A stretch of 64,000 nucleotides of DNA from Nibrella viscosa (GCF_039541875.1 NZ_BAABHB010000004.1:372001-436000), one strand, 5' to 3'; shown: positions 35,850 through 45,111, counted from the first letter of the stretch. Notes: generated from the letters alone by a model not told the origin. A program made the numbers and translations.

Positions 35850-35955
35850 GTAGTTAGTCAATAGTCGTTAGCCGTTAGTATGTACGGGGCCGCCCGGCGG
35901 TCAAGAGTGGACACTACTTTTTACTAATGACCATCGGCTAACGACCATCGACTTA
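35850..35955. repeat. Intergenic self-complementary TTAGT/GTCGTTAG-word element
   Basis: Between rfbB and rfbA, the left stretch (35857-35880) holds GTCGTTAGCCG and the right stretch (35922-35955) holds CGGCTAACGAC, within longer degenerate complementary arms. It belongs to the same class of word-built intergenic hairpins as those at 16737, 39186 and 45014. Confidence 0.6.
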
Positions 35956-35956
35956 T

Positions 35957-37018
35957 TCACCGATTTGCGTACATGTCTTCGTAATACTTCTGATACGTGC
36001 CGGAGGTGACGTTGTCGAGCCACTCCTGGTTAGCCAGGAACCAGTCGACGGTTTTTTCCAGGCCTTCTTCAAACTGAACCGATGGTTGCCAGCCCAGCTC
36101 ATTCATGATCTTATGGGCGTCGATGGCGTAGCGCAGGTCGTGGCCGGCGCGGTCGGTTACGTAGGTGATACGTTGTTCGGAGGTGCCTTCCGGACGGTCC
36201 AGTTTGCGATCCATAATACCGCAGAGCAGCTTCACCAGGTCTATGTTGCGCCACTCGTTGAAACCGCCGATGTTGTAGGTTTCGCCCAGCCGGCCGTTGT
36301 GGTAGATCACATCAATGGCGCGGGCGTGGTCGATCACGTACAGCCAGTCGCGCACGTTCTCGCCTTTGCCGTATACGGGCAGGGGTTTGTTGTTCCGGAT
36401 GTTATGGATCATCAGCGGAATCAGCTTTTCCGGAAAATGGTTGGGACCGTAGTTGTTGGAGCAGTTGGACAGCACCACCGGCAGGCCATACGTATTGCCG
36501 TATGCCCGGACAAAGTGATCGGAAGCCGCTTTGGACGCCGAGTACGGCGACTGCGGATCGTAGGGCGTTTCTTCCGTGAAAAATTCGTCGGGGTTGTGCA
36601 GGGAGCCGTACACCTCATCGGTCGAGATATGATAGAACCGCTTCCCGTCAAAACCGCCCGACTGGCTCCAGCTGGTTTTGGCGGCATTGAGCAGGTTGAC
36701 CGTTCCGACCACATTGGTCATCACAAACGACATAGGGTCGGTGATGGATCGGTCCACGTGCGACTCGGCCGCCAGGTGGATAACGCCGTCGAACAGCATC
36801 TCGGCAAACATCGGCTCCAGAAACGACGCATCAGTGATATCGCCCCGCACAAAGGTGTAGTTCGGTGCTTTTTCAATATCGCGGAGGTTGGCCAGATTAC
36901 CGGCATAGGTCAGCTTATCCAGATTATAGATCTGGTATTCCGGATACTTCGTAACAAACAACCGGACAACGTGAGAACCGATAAAGCCGGCTCCGCCGGT
37001 GATTAAGATTTTTTTCAT
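35957..37018 (-). CDS. rfbB: dTDP-glucose 4,6-dehydratase
   Basis: Extended SDR enzyme converting dTDP-glucose to dTDP-4-keto-6-deoxyglucose. NAD-binding motif ITGGAGFIGSHVVR is at the N-terminus, DKLTYAGNL follows, HLAAESHVDRSI is the family signature, and YSASKAASDHFVRAY holds the Tyr-x3-Lys pair. Length 353 aa is typical. Its product and that of rfbA belong to one pathway; rfbC and rfbD are not in the window. Confidence 0.97.
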   Translation of the reverse strand: MKKILITGGAGFIGSHVVRLFVTKYPEYQIYNLDKLTYAGNLANLRDIEKAPNYTFVRGDITDASFLEPMFAEMLFDGVIHLAAESHVDRSITDPMSFVMTNVVGTVNLLNAAKTSWSQSGGFDGKRFYHISTDEVYGSLHNPDEFFTEETPYDPQSPYSASKAASDHFVRAYGNTYGLPVVLSNCSNNYGPNHFPEKLIPLMIHNIRNNKPLPVYGKGENVRDWLYVIDHARAIDVIYHNGRLGETYNIGGFNEWRNIDLVKLLCGIMDRKLDRPEGTSEQRITYVTDRAGHDLRYAIDAHKIMNELGWQPSVQFEEGLEKTVDWFLANQEWLDNVTSGTYQKYYEDMYANR

Positions 37019-37112
37019 GTAGCGTTTTGGGGTTTGAGGTTTGAGGTTTGAAGTAGGTAGTTAATGATGCGTCAGCCCAACGTTAAACTTCAAACGGCAC
37101 CGGCCGCCCGGC

Positions 37113-38156
37113 TCAAACTATCTTACTCAATTTCTTCTGCCAGGCCCAGGCGTCGCGCAGGGCATCGCCCAGAGACCGTTGGGCCTGCCAATCCATATCC
37201 CGGTTGGCTTTGTCCACGACCGCATAAATCTGTTCGACATCGCCCGGCCGGCGCGGACCAGTGGTGTAGTTTACCTGGATGCCGTTTACGTCTTCAAATG
37301 TCCGAATCAGTTCGAGTACAGAAGCGCCGTGTCCGGTACCGATATTGTATACATCGTACAGCGAGTTCGTACGGCTCTGGTCGAGCAGCCGCAAGGCACT
37401 GACGTGGGCATCGGCCAGGTCCATTACGTGGATAAAGTCGCGTATACAGCTACCGTCGGGGGTGTTATAGTCGTCTCCAAATACCGTCAGCTTCTCCCGC
37501 AGGCCGGCGGCTGTCTGGGTGATATAGGGTACCAGGTTGCCGGGAACACCCCGTGGCAACTCGCCAATCTGGGCGGAGGGGTGAGCCCCGATGGGATTGA
37601 AATAACGCAGGGAAAAGGCTTTGATCGGCGTACCGGCATGAACCGTATCGCGGATAATGTCTTCGCAGATAGCCTTGGTGTTGCCATACGGCGACTGGGC
37701 CGGCAGCCGGGGCGTATCTTCCGTTACCGGCAATATCTCAGGCTGTCCGTAGACCGTGCAGGACGACGAAAAAACCAGGTTACGGACGTTGAACTGCGGC
37801 ATAAGTTCCAGCAGCAGCATGGTCGAGTCCAGGTTATTGCGGTAATACTTCAGCGGTTGCTGGACCGACTCACCCACGGCTTTGTAGGCCGCAAAGTGAA
37901 TAACGCCGGAGAGTTGTTCCGTTCGGAAAATCTCCGTCATGGCTGCGGCATCGTTACAGTCGGCGTGGTAGCAGATAATGTCGCGCCCCAGAATAGCCCG
38001 CAGGCCATCCAGCACAGCAGGCTCCGAATTGGAGAAATTATCGACGATAACCGGCTCAAAGCCGGCTTCGACCAGGGCCACTACGGTATGGGAGCCGATA
38101 AAACCAGCTCCGCCGGTAACCAGAATTTTTTGGGACGAACTATGTGTAGATACCAA
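37113..38156 (-). CDS. galE: UDP-glucose 4-epimerase
   Basis: Extended SDR epimerase interconverting UDP-glucose and UDP-galactose. NAD site ILVTGGAGFIGSHTV, VIVDNFSNS, VIHFAAYKAVGESV, SPYGNTKAICEDII (Tyr-x3-Lys) and YNIGTGHGASVLELI are all present. Length 347 aa is normal. It is 94 bp upstream of rfbB on the same strand, making a nucleotide-sugar cluster with rfbA. Low-complexity GGTTTGA words fill the galE-rfbB gap. Confidence 0.95.
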   Translation of the reverse strand: MVSTHSSSQKILVTGGAGFIGSHTVVALVEAGFEPVIVDNFSNSEPAVLDGLRAILGRDIICYHADCNDAAAMTEIFRTEQLSGVIHFAAYKAVGESVQQPLKYYRNNLDSTMLLLELMPQFNVRNLVFSSSCTVYGQPEILPVTEDTPRLPAQSPYGNTKAICEDIIRDTVHAGTPIKAFSLRYFNPIGAHPSAQIGELPRGVPGNLVPYITQTAAGLREKLTVFGDDYNTPDGSCIRDFIHVMDLADAHVSALRLLDQSRTNSLYDVYNIGTGHGASVLELIRTFEDVNGIQVNYTTGPRRPGDVEQIYAVVDKANRDMDWQAQRSLGDALRDAWAWQKKLSKIV

Positions 38157-38226
38157 ATCGTTTTGTTAAAAATTTTGTTGTTACTTGCAGAGGGGCCTCC
38201 CAGAAAAAGCGTTTTGGAAAGGCGGA

Positions 38227-38234
38227 CAAAAGTA
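38227..38234 (-). promoter_or_regulatory. Candidate galE promoter (-7 box)
   Basis: On the minus strand the octamer TACTTTTG fits the Bacteroidota -7 consensus TAnnTTTG exactly. A TTTTC stretch lies 19 bp upstream in the place of the -33 TTTG box. It lies about 70 bp before the galE start codon. Confidence 0.4.
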
Positions 38235-38303
38235 TAAAATTCGGTACCTTTCTGAAAACACTATTTATTATAGGACCACCGATTCCCTCCTGAACGGAAT
38301 ACG

Positions 38304-39182
38304 ATGAACGATAACGAAATCAAAGCACTTATATCTCTGCTCGACGACGAAGACCAGGAAGTGGTACAACATGTAGAGACGCGAATTCGCCAGATCGGCG
38401 GCCAACTGATTCCTTACCTCGAAACCGAATGGGAAGGCAGTTTTAACGCCAGCCTGCAAAAACGGATCGAGGAGCTTATTCATGATCTGCAATACCAGTC
38501 GGTGCTGGAGCGGATGCAGGCCTGGAAGAATGGTGGGGCTATGGACCTGCTGGAAGGACTCTGGGTGGTGGCTACCTACCAGTACCCGGATCTGTCGCTC
38601 GAGAAGTTGCGGCAGGACCTGGAGCAACTATACTACGAGGTATGGGTGGAAGTAAAGGCCGATATGCACCCGGTGGATCAGGTGCGGGCGCTCAACAATG
38701 TTTTTTTCAATAAGCTGAAGTTTGCGGCCAACACGAAGCATTTTCATTCGCCGGCCAACTCGATGATCAATCAGGTGCTCGAATCGCGCCGGGGAAATCC
38801 AATCTCGCTCTGTGTGATTTATATGCTGATCGCCAACAAGATCGGTCTGCCCATTTACGGCGTTAACCTGCCCAACCTGTTTGTGCTGACCTACAAGGCA
38901 CCGGCCGGAGTGCAGTTTTACATCAACGTATTTAACCGGGGGCTGGTGTTCTCCAAAAACGACATCGACCACTACATTGCCCAGTTGAACCTGAAGCAGT
39001 CGGATATATTTTACCAGCCCTGCTCTAATCTGGATATTATTCGCCGGATGCTGCGTAACCTGACCCTCTCCTTCGAGAAAAACGGCGATGCCGAGCGCGT
39101 CAAAGAAGTGGAGCGGATGCTGGACTTCATTAAAGACGACGAAGACTCACTGCCACTGTCGGATTATTCGCAGAAAAGCTGA
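38304..39182 (+). CDS. SirB1/transglutaminase-like protein
   Basis: 292 aa. The N-terminal half is helical. The core VLESRRGNPISLCVIYMLIANKIGLPIYGVNLP matches the SirB1/transglut_core2 pattern (about residues 165-200). Where most members have HFLLR after GVNxP, this one has NLFVLTYK, so the usual His is absent. The C-terminus is a helical TPR-like tail. It is soluble and divergently transcribed from galE. Role unknown; loss of the His argues against protease or transglutaminase activity. Confidence 0.85.
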   Translation: MNDNEIKALISLLDDEDQEVVQHVETRIRQIGGQLIPYLETEWEGSFNASLQKRIEELIHDLQYQSVLERMQAWKNGGAMDLLEGLWVVATYQYPDLSLEKLRQDLEQLYYEVWVEVKADMHPVDQVRALNNVFFNKLKFAANTKHFHSPANSMINQVLESRRGNPISLCVIYMLIANKIGLPIYGVNLPNLFVLTYKAPAGVQFYINVFNRGLVFSKNDIDHYIAQLNLKQSDIFYQPCSNLDIIRRMLRNLTLSFEKNGDAERVKEVERMLDFIKDDEDSLPLSDYSQKS

Positions 39183-39185
39183 GTT

Positions 39186-39260
39186 AATGATGAATGATAA
39201 ACGATGAGCGATGAATGAGGCTGGCGCAAGCCTTTCATTCATCGCTCATCGTTTATCATT
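39186..39260. repeat. Long ATGA-word hairpin between convergent genes
   Basis: Arms 39193-39218 and 39235-39260 pair perfectly over 26 bp, with a GC-rich inner stem (GGCTGGCGCAAGCC) between them. The arms are degenerate copies of the same words found at 16737-16809. It likely ends transcription from both sides. Confidence 0.85.
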
Positions 39261-39903
39261 AAAAGGCTACGGCCAGCAACCCGGGTCCGGCGGCCCGGCA
39301 GCAGATGGTGAGTTCTTCGGCGTGGTCGGGCAGGCGAACGTGGCCGGTGAGTTGGGTGGCCCCATCGGCGAACGGCTCAATCAGCAGGTGTTCGCGGAAG
39401 GTAAGCTGGCGTTTGCCGTACAGTTTATACAAGGCTTCTTTGGCACACCAGTATACCGCCAGCCGCATCAGGTCCTGACCGGCATGGGCGGTTTCGGTCT
39501 CCGACAGAACGCGGGGCACCACCCGCACAAACTGCTCCCGCAACGGTTCAATATCGATACCAACGGGTCGGCTGGCGTGCCAGACCACAGCCGCCCAGCC
39601 CGACGTATGCGTTAGTGAGATATGCCCGGCTTGCTCAGCTGGAGAGGCAATCAGGTGAGGCTTGCCAAATTCATCTTTGAACAGACCTGTATAAGCCAGC
39701 CCCTGGCTCTCTGCCAACTGCCGCATAGCCGTCCGGCAGGCCATCCACTCTACCCGCTGGGCCGGATGCGTAATACCGGCCAGATCAGCCAGCTCCGGCT
39801 CCGTCAGGGGTAGGCTGGTTCGCAGATTCGCTTCATCTTCCTCAATTTTCCACAATAGGGCGGTGCATTCCGGATTGAAAGCAAAAGACGTAAACTGAGG
39901 CAT
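39259..39903 (-). CDS. 4'-phosphopantetheinyl transferase (Sfp type)
   Basis: Activates acyl- or peptidyl-carrier proteins by moving phosphopantetheine from CoA to a serine. Start 39903 (MPQFTSFAFN) is chosen because the upstream extension is basic and unlike the family. Motifs: HISLTHTSGWAAVVW, PVGIDIEPLRE (Mg-binding Asp/Glu) and WCAKEALYKLYGKRQLTFREH. At 214 aa it is within the Sfp range. It converges with the SirB1-like gene. Confidence 0.9.
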   Translation of the reverse strand: MPQFTSFAFNPECTALLWKIEEDEANLRTSLPLTEPELADLAGITHPAQRVEWMACRTAMRQLAESQGLAYTGLFKDEFGKPHLIASPAEQAGHISLTHTSGWAAVVWHASRPVGIDIEPLREQFVRVVPRVLSETETAHAGQDLMRLAVYWCAKEALYKLYGKRQLTFREHLLIEPFADGATQLTGHVRLPDHAEELTICCRAAGPGLLAVAF

Positions 39904-40074
39904 TGGATCATGAGCAAATATAAAGCAAATATACCACCCTAAAGCAGCTCTACAGCACCTTACGCCGACATCTGTTCGCCAGAACTGCCGTTTAATAAAA
40001 ACAAACCGCTTCCACGACGGTAACATGGTCTTTCTCTTATATTTAGCCACGTATTAAAACCTCAAACTATTATC

Positions 40075-41430
40075 ATGAGAACTCACCTGTGGTTCCTGCT
40101 GGCTGTCCTCTTCTTACTGGCAGGATGCACCAAAGATTTGGAAGTTGTATCATCACTCTCTGACGTCAGGCAGGACGTTGTTGCGGAGAAGAGGCAATCC
40201 AGTACCGTTACCACCGTCGACGGGACCCTTTCAGCGTTTGGCTGCTCAACGCTTACCCTGAAAACGGGAGAAATCTACCAGATTTGTAAACCAGCCAACT
40301 GGAACGGCGATTTGATTCTGTACGCCCACGGGTATGTTTCGTCGTATTTGCCCCTGGCCATACCGACGGAAGCCGATGCCTATGTTCCCCTATTCCTCAG
40401 CCAGGGGTATGCCTTTGCTACCACCAGCTATAGCGCCAATGGCCTGGCCATTCAGACTGGCATCGACGATATGTTGGAATTGCGGAAATTCTTTATCAAA
40501 CAGTACGGCACCCCTAAAAACATCTACTTAACCGGAGGGTCTGAGGGCGGGATTGTTACGACCCTGGCTATTGAGCGGTATCCGAAGCTGTTCAGTGGCG
40601 GTTTATCCTTATGCGGCCCCTGCGGTGATTTCCAGCGACAGATCAACCGCTACGGCGACGTACGGGTTCTGTTCGATTATTTCTTTCCCGGCATACTTCC
40701 CGGCACGGCCATAAACATCCCGGATCAGCTTATTCAGAACTGGCCTGGTTACTCGGGAGCAGTTGGCGCTACGCTTATTAATAATAGTGAGCCTGGGGGG
40801 AAAACCTGGCAATTTCTGGCGACCGCCTTTGGAAATGAAGAGCTTGCCGGCTTTCTGCAAAGCCCTGAGAATATTGGGGAAACGGTTCTCAGCTTGCTGT
40901 GGTACAATGTGTTTGCCACCCGCAATGCGGTGGAGGTGCTAAAAGGACAACCCTACGACAACATAGGCCGGGTATACATCAATCCGTTCTTTGCAGGCAA
41001 TCCAGCAGCGAATGCAATGCTGAATCAGCAGGTGCAGCGAATTGCCGGGGACAAAAAAGCGATGAAAACGATTGAAAAAGACTACCAGACCAGCGGACTC
41101 ATCAGCGTACCGCTGGTCACCATGCATACGGCGGGAGATCCCCTCATCCCCGTCTGGCATTTGCCGCTCTATCAGCAGAAAACCCTTGTGCAGGGAACCA
41201 GCGCCCTGTTCACCGGTATTCCCATCAACCGGTTTGGACACTGTACCTTTACGCAACTTGAGGTTGCTATGGCTTTTGGTGCACTGGTTCAGCAGGTATC
41301 CGGACAAATGCCAGCCATTACCCAACGGCTTATTGAAAAGGGCAAAGCTACAGACGGAAAAATTGTTCAGTCCGTTAACCTGATCCGGACGGAGATCAGC
41401 AAAAACCCGTACGCCGTCTCTGCCTTATAA
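40075..41430 (+). CDS. Lipoprotein alpha/beta hydrolase
   Basis: Lipobox Cys at about residue 18 (LLAGCTKD). Body of an alpha/beta-hydrolase: LILYAHGYVSSY for the oxyanion strand, nucleophile elbow IYLTGGSEGGIVTTLA, an acid-bearing loop TMHTAGDPLIPVW and a His in NRFGHCTFTQLE. Length 451 aa. Probably an esterase or peptidase at the periplasmic or outer face; substrate unknown. A strong terminator follows, so it is monocistronic. Confidence 0.88.
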   Translation: MRTHLWFLLAVLFLLAGCTKDLEVVSSLSDVRQDVVAEKRQSSTVTTVDGTLSAFGCSTLTLKTGEIYQICKPANWNGDLILYAHGYVSSYLPLAIPTEADAYVPLFLSQGYAFATTSYSANGLAIQTGIDDMLELRKFFIKQYGTPKNIYLTGGSEGGIVTTLAIERYPKLFSGGLSLCGPCGDFQRQINRYGDVRVLFDYFFPGILPGTAINIPDQLIQNWPGYSGAVGATLINNSEPGGKTWQFLATAFGNEELAGFLQSPENIGETVLSLLWYNVFATRNAVEVLKGQPYDNIGRVYINPFFAGNPAANAMLNQQVQRIAGDKKAMKTIEKDYQTSGLISVPLVTMHTAGDPLIPVWHLPLYQQKTLVQGTSALFTGIPINRFGHCTFTQLEVAMAFGALVQQVSGQMPAITQRLIEKGKATDGKIVQSVNLIRTEISKNPYAVSAL

Positions 41431-41449
41431 TCTTGCTGAACACCAGAAG

Positions 41450-41483
41450 ACAAAGCCCCATCTCCGGAGAAATGGGGCTTTGT
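41450..41483 (+). terminator. Intrinsic terminator after the lipoprotein hydrolase
   Basis: Perfect 12-bp stem (ACAAAGCCCCAT at 41450-41461 with ATGGGGCTTTGT at 41472-41483) and a 10-nt loop, followed by TATG. It lies 20 bp after the stop codon. Confidence 0.8.
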
Positions 41484-41557
41484 TATGTCCGAAGCTTTGA
41501 ACGGTATTACACAAAGCAATAAGTTTGCAGCCGTTATGTTCCAATTTGCTCTTTCGG

Positions 41558-42478
41558 ATGACGATAACGGTTAAAAAAGCAGACACCTTCGGCGGGCACC
41601 GCGACTGTGTATACGCGCTGGAAAGCGGGGCCACGCCCGAAACCTTTTTTTCGGCCGGTGCCGATGGCCTGGTTGTCCGCTGGCAACTCGACCGCCCCGA
41701 CCTGGGGGATCTGATTGCCCGCGTCCCGGCTTCGGTCTACGCCCTGGCGTTCGACCCGGCCGACGGCCTGTTGTGGGTGGGGCAGAACTACGAAGGCGTC
41801 CATGTAATTGACCCGAACCAGAAAAAAGAGGTCTGTTCGCTGAAGATCACTTCGGCCGCCATATTCGACATTCAGCTGTACCGGCAAACGGCTTACGTAG
41901 CTTTATCGGATGGGGTAGTGGTGCTACTGAACATGCATGACTTTACCGTCAGGCGGCACCTGAAAGCCTCCGACAAGAGTGCCCGCAGCATCAGTATCAA
42001 CCCGGTGGAGCGGGAACTGGCCGTCGGCTACAGCGACCATACGGTCCGGATATTCGACCTGGAAACCAACGCCCTCAAACACACCCTGGCCGCGCATACC
42101 AACTCAGTCTTTGCGGTACGCTACTCACCCGATTTCCGGTGCCTGCTCACGGCCGGCCGCGACGCTCACCTGAAAGTCTGGGATGTAGAAGCCGGCTACA
42201 CCGAAAGCCATGATGTGGTTGCCCATCTGTTTGCCATCAACCACGTTACGTATAGCCCGGACGGTCGCTGGCTGGCCACGGCCAGCATGGACAAAGCCGT
42301 TAAGATCTGGGATGCTGCCACCTTCCGGCTCCTGAAAGTGGTAGACCGCGCCCGGCACGCAGGTCATGGCACATCGGTGAACAAACTGCTGTGGACCGCC
42401 TACCAGAACCAGCTCTTATCGGGTAGCGACGACCGGACAATCTCCGTTTGGGAGATTACGGAAACCGGTTTTCGCTAA
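41558..42478 (+). CDS. WD40-repeat protein
   Basis: ATG 41558 (MTITVKKADTFGGH) is preferred over an upstream TTG. The 306-aa protein is a single beta-propeller with about seven WD40 blades, the clearest ending VVRWQL, VRIFDLE, LKVWDVE, VKIWDAA and ISVWEI. There is no signal peptide, so it is a cytosolic scaffold. Such small WD40 proteins are common in Cytophagales, with unknown partners. Confidence 0.92.
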   Translation: MTITVKKADTFGGHRDCVYALESGATPETFFSAGADGLVVRWQLDRPDLGDLIARVPASVYALAFDPADGLLWVGQNYEGVHVIDPNQKKEVCSLKITSAAIFDIQLYRQTAYVALSDGVVVLLNMHDFTVRRHLKASDKSARSISINPVERELAVGYSDHTVRIFDLETNALKHTLAAHTNSVFAVRYSPDFRCLLTAGRDAHLKVWDVEAGYTESHDVVAHLFAINHVTYSPDGRWLATASMDKAVKIWDAATFRLLKVVDRARHAGHGTSVNKLLWTAYQNQLLSGSDDRTISVWEITETGFR

Positions 42479-42539
42479 ATGAATGGGTCTAAAAGTGGAA
42501 TTTTCGGCCATTTTGTTGCTTTTTCCAATTAAAGGCTGT

Positions 42540-42547
42540 TACTTTTC
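42540..42547 (+). promoter_or_regulatory. Candidate promoter (-7 box) for the DivIVA-domain gene
   Basis: TACTTTTC matches TAnnTTTG at 7 of 8 positions; a TTG lies 21 bp upstream. It stands 42 bp before the start codon. Confidence 0.35.
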
Positions 42548-42589
42548 CACATTTCAGAAGCCAATAGGGCACCAAAACGAACCATTTGT

Positions 42590-43573
42590 ATGAAGATAAC
42601 ACCCATCGAGATTCGTCAGCATACATTCGAGAAGGGCTTACGGGGATATAAATCAGAAGAAGTTGACGCTTTTTTAAACTCTTTATCGCAGGAGTGGGAG
42701 CGAATCATCAGCGAAAACAAAATGCTTAAAATGCAGCTTGAACTGGCTGAGAAAGAGCTGAACAAGCTGAAGGAGGTCGAACTGATTCTGTTTAAAACCC
42801 TCAAAACGGCCGAAGATACCAGCAGCCAGATTACCGAGCAGGCCAACCGGGCCGCCGAGCAGTACCTGGGCGAATCGCGGCAGAAGGCCGATGAAGTTCT
42901 GGCCGAAGCCCGCAAAAAGTCGGCTATTCTGGTGCAGGATGCCGAAAACCAGGCCCGGTATATTAAAGAGAATATCCTGAATGACCTGAAGTCGATTGAG
43001 AGCGACTTTAAGGCAATGGAACGCTACAAGGAGAACCTGATTGTTCAGATCCAGGCCTTAGCCAACAATGCCCTGGACAGCGTAGACCGGTTTGAAAAGA
43101 AATACGCCAAACAATCGGTGAAGAACAAGATCGACGAGGTGGCCTCGCAACTGGAAGATGCCCCGGCCAACGCCGAAACATCAGAAAAAGCCGGCTCCGG
43201 TGAAACCCAGGCCATGCCGGCCGTTGACCAGACCGGTCCGCTGACGGAGCAGGCAGAAACCGCCCCGGTTGAAGCCGAAGCCTCTCCGGCGGTGACAGAA
43301 GGCGTTACCGAAGCCGTTGAGCAGCAGCTCTCCGCAGAGTTGGCATCTACCGAAGAAGCCGTTGCGGACGCAGCCTCCGACGAAACTGCCTCCGACGACC
43401 GGCCGGCGGGTACCACAGAGCCGTCTGCATCGGCAAGTGCCGGAGAGGTGGAAGAGCCCGTAACGGCCGGGGCTGGTCCTGTGGGCGTGGCTGGTCAACC
43501 CGAGCCTGTACCCGCAGCGGCTCTGTCCGGGCAGCCGAAAAAGCCTGGTGGCTCGTTTTTCGATCAGTTTTAG
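42590..43573 (+). CDS. DivIVA-domain coiled-coil protein
   Basis: The N-terminus MKITPIEIRQHTFEKGLRGY then KSEEVDAFLNSLSQEWERI is a DivIVA/GpsB lipid-binding domain. A long coiled coil follows (about 40-190). The last 130 residues are an acidic Ala/Glu/Pro/Thr-rich low-complexity region ending GGSFFDQF. DivIVA proteins mark curved membrane at poles or septum in Gram-positives; the role in Bacteroidota is less clear. The stop overlaps the folB start by 1 bp, so the two are coupled. Confidence 0.88.
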   Translation: MKITPIEIRQHTFEKGLRGYKSEEVDAFLNSLSQEWERIISENKMLKMQLELAEKELNKLKEVELILFKTLKTAEDTSSQITEQANRAAEQYLGESRQKADEVLAEARKKSAILVQDAENQARYIKENILNDLKSIESDFKAMERYKENLIVQIQALANNALDSVDRFEKKYAKQSVKNKIDEVASQLEDAPANAETSEKAGSGETQAMPAVDQTGPLTEQAETAPVEAEASPAVTEGVTEAVEQQLSAELASTEEAVADAASDETASDDRPAGTTEPSASASAGEVEEPVTAGAGPVGVAGQPEPVPAAALSGQPKKPGGSFFDQF

Positions 43574-43923
43574 TGGGAACCATCACGCTCGAAGGCCTCG
43601 AATTTTTCGCCTATCACGGCTTTTACGACGAGGAGCAGAAAATTGGCAATAAGTATTCGGTAGACATCACCGTCACCACCGACTTCTCGGAAGCGGCCCG
43701 CCGAGACCGCCTGAGCGCGACGGTCAATTACGAGGAGTTATACCGTATTGCCGCCACTGCCATGCAGCGCCCGGCGCGGTTGCTGGAACACATTGCCCAT
43801 ACTATTATCGAGGAAGTACGGGCGCGTTACCCGAACGTCGAGTCGGTGGAGGTGAGCGTATCCAAGTTCAATCCACCCGTCGGCGGAGTCTGCCAGCGTG
43901 CAAAGGTTAGGTTGATTGGTTAG
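43573..43923 (+). CDS. folB: Dihydroneopterin aldolase
   Basis: Catalyses the aldolase step of folate synthesis (dihydroneopterin to hydroxymethyl-dihydropterin plus glycolaldehyde). GTG start at 43573, overlapping the previous stop. Motifs: LEGLEFFAYHGFYDEEQKIG, SATVNYEELYRIA, RLLEHIAHTIIEEV and KFNPPVGGVCQRAKV. Length 116 aa is typical. Its stop lies inside a 38-bp palindrome shared with the convergent YihY gene. Confidence 0.95.
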   Translation: MGTITLEGLEFFAYHGFYDEEQKIGNKYSVDITVTTDFSEAARRDRLSATVNYEELYRIAATAMQRPARLLEHIAHTIIEEVRARYPNVESVEVSVSKFNPPVGGVCQRAKVRLIG

Positions 43924-43960
43924 CTGGTTGATTGGTTAACTAGTTAATCAATCAACCAGC
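43923..43960. terminator. Near-perfect 38-bp palindrome at convergent gene ends
   Basis: The stretch reads as its own complement at 36 of 38 positions (GCTGGTTGATTGGTTAAC and its mirror). It touches the folB stop and contains the stop of the opposite gene (43952-43954), with a T-run on the plus side. Probably a bidirectional terminator. Confidence 0.8.
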
Positions 43961-44932
43961 CACTGTTTTTTTCTGCTTACTGGAACCGGTATTCTGGGGA
44001 GGCAGGCTACTCACCTCCGTTTCCCGCTCCTGCTGTTCAACATAAACGGCATAGTCGGCCGGCTCGATCCGGACGCCGAAATGACTGGCGTAGGCCTGCG
44101 TGAACTCTGCCCCGAAATAAAGAATGGCGGCCGTATAATAGATCCAGATCAGCACCACCATTAGCGACCCGGCAGCTCCGTAAGTCGACTCGGTACCGGT
44201 TGTCTGGATATAAAGCCCAATCAGGTAGCGACCGACCAGGAAGAGTATAGCGGTGAAAAATGCTCCCCATTTTACATCGGTCCAACTGATCTTTACGTCG
44301 GGCAAAAACTTGAAGATAATGCCGAAGAGTGTAGCAATAACGGCAAAGCTGATCGCGAGGTTAATGCCATTAACTAGCCAGAGGGTAATATCGGGCAGGT
44401 AGCGAGTCAATATATCGCTGAGCGCCAGCACCAGGCTATTGATCACCAGTGAAACCACCAGCAGAAAACCCAGGCTGATTACCAGAGAGGAAGATAGCAG
44501 CCGGTCTTTGATCATTTTTAGCCAGCCGCGCTTGGGTTTGGCCTTTACCTTCCAGATCATGTTGATCGAATCCTGGATTTCGATAAATACCGTGGTTGCA
44601 CCAATCAGCAGCGTAACCAAACCGGTAACCAGCGCGGTAATGGTATTACCCGATAATCTGACGTTTCGGATCATCTCCTGGATTTGCTTAGCGGCATTGT
44701 TTCCGACCAGGTCGTTGATTTCCCCAAAAATTCGTCCCTGTATCGCTTCTTCGCCGAAGAACAGGCTCGCCAGTGACATCAGCAGTACCAGCAGCGGGGC
44801 CAGTGAAAATACCGTATAGTAGGCCAGAGCGGCACTCAGCTTGAGTGCCTTATCCTCCATAAAGCCTGTTCCGGATGCTTTCAGCAGCACCCAGGCATCC
44901 GCAAAAAATTTCTTGATTGAAGAGCCATTCAT
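43952..44932 (-). CDS. YihY/BrkB-family inner membrane protein
   Basis: Six hydrophobic helices over 326 aa with the family signature ALAYYTVFSLAPLLVLLMSL in the first and GAAGSLMVVLIWIYYTAAILYFGAEFTQAYA near the last. The family was once called ribonuclease BN; its role is unknown and possibly transport. The C-terminus is a charged cytoplasmic tail ending in a Lys-rich stretch whose stop codon lies in the shared palindrome. Confidence 0.93.
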   Translation of the reverse strand: MNGSSIKKFFADAWVLLKASGTGFMEDKALKLSAALAYYTVFSLAPLLVLLMSLASLFFGEEAIQGRIFGEINDLVGNNAAKQIQEMIRNVRLSGNTITALVTGLVTLLIGATTVFIEIQDSINMIWKVKAKPKRGWLKMIKDRLLSSSLVISLGFLLVVSLVINSLVLALSDILTRYLPDITLWLVNGINLAISFAVIATLFGIIFKFLPDVKISWTDVKWGAFFTAILFLVGRYLIGLYIQTTGTESTYGAAGSLMVVLIWIYYTAAILYFGAEFTQAYASHFGVRIEPADYAVYVEQQERETEVSSLPPQNTGSSKQKKTVAG

Positions 44933-45013
44933 AACGTAAGTCTAGTTGAGTAACCTCTCTGTGTTTACTACTACGCTACGCCGGAAATGTTCGGAAAACA
45001 GAACTGTTTGATT

Positions 45014-45102
45014 GTTTCAGGTTTCAAGTTCCAGGTTCCAAGTTGATGGCATCGTTAACCGCCAGGTTGCCCCGCTGAAACCTGAAACTTGGAACCTGAA
45101 AC
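45014..45102. repeat. GGTTTCA-word self-complementary intergenic element
   Basis: Left stretch 45014-45044 (GTTTCAGGTTTCAAGTTCC and so on) and right stretch 45076-45102 pair at 22 of 24 positions in the best alignment. It ends 10 bp beyond the kduI stop and 80 bp upstream of the YihY start, so it probably forms the end of the kduI transcript. Confidence 0.75.
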
Positions 45103-45111
45103 ATATATAAG

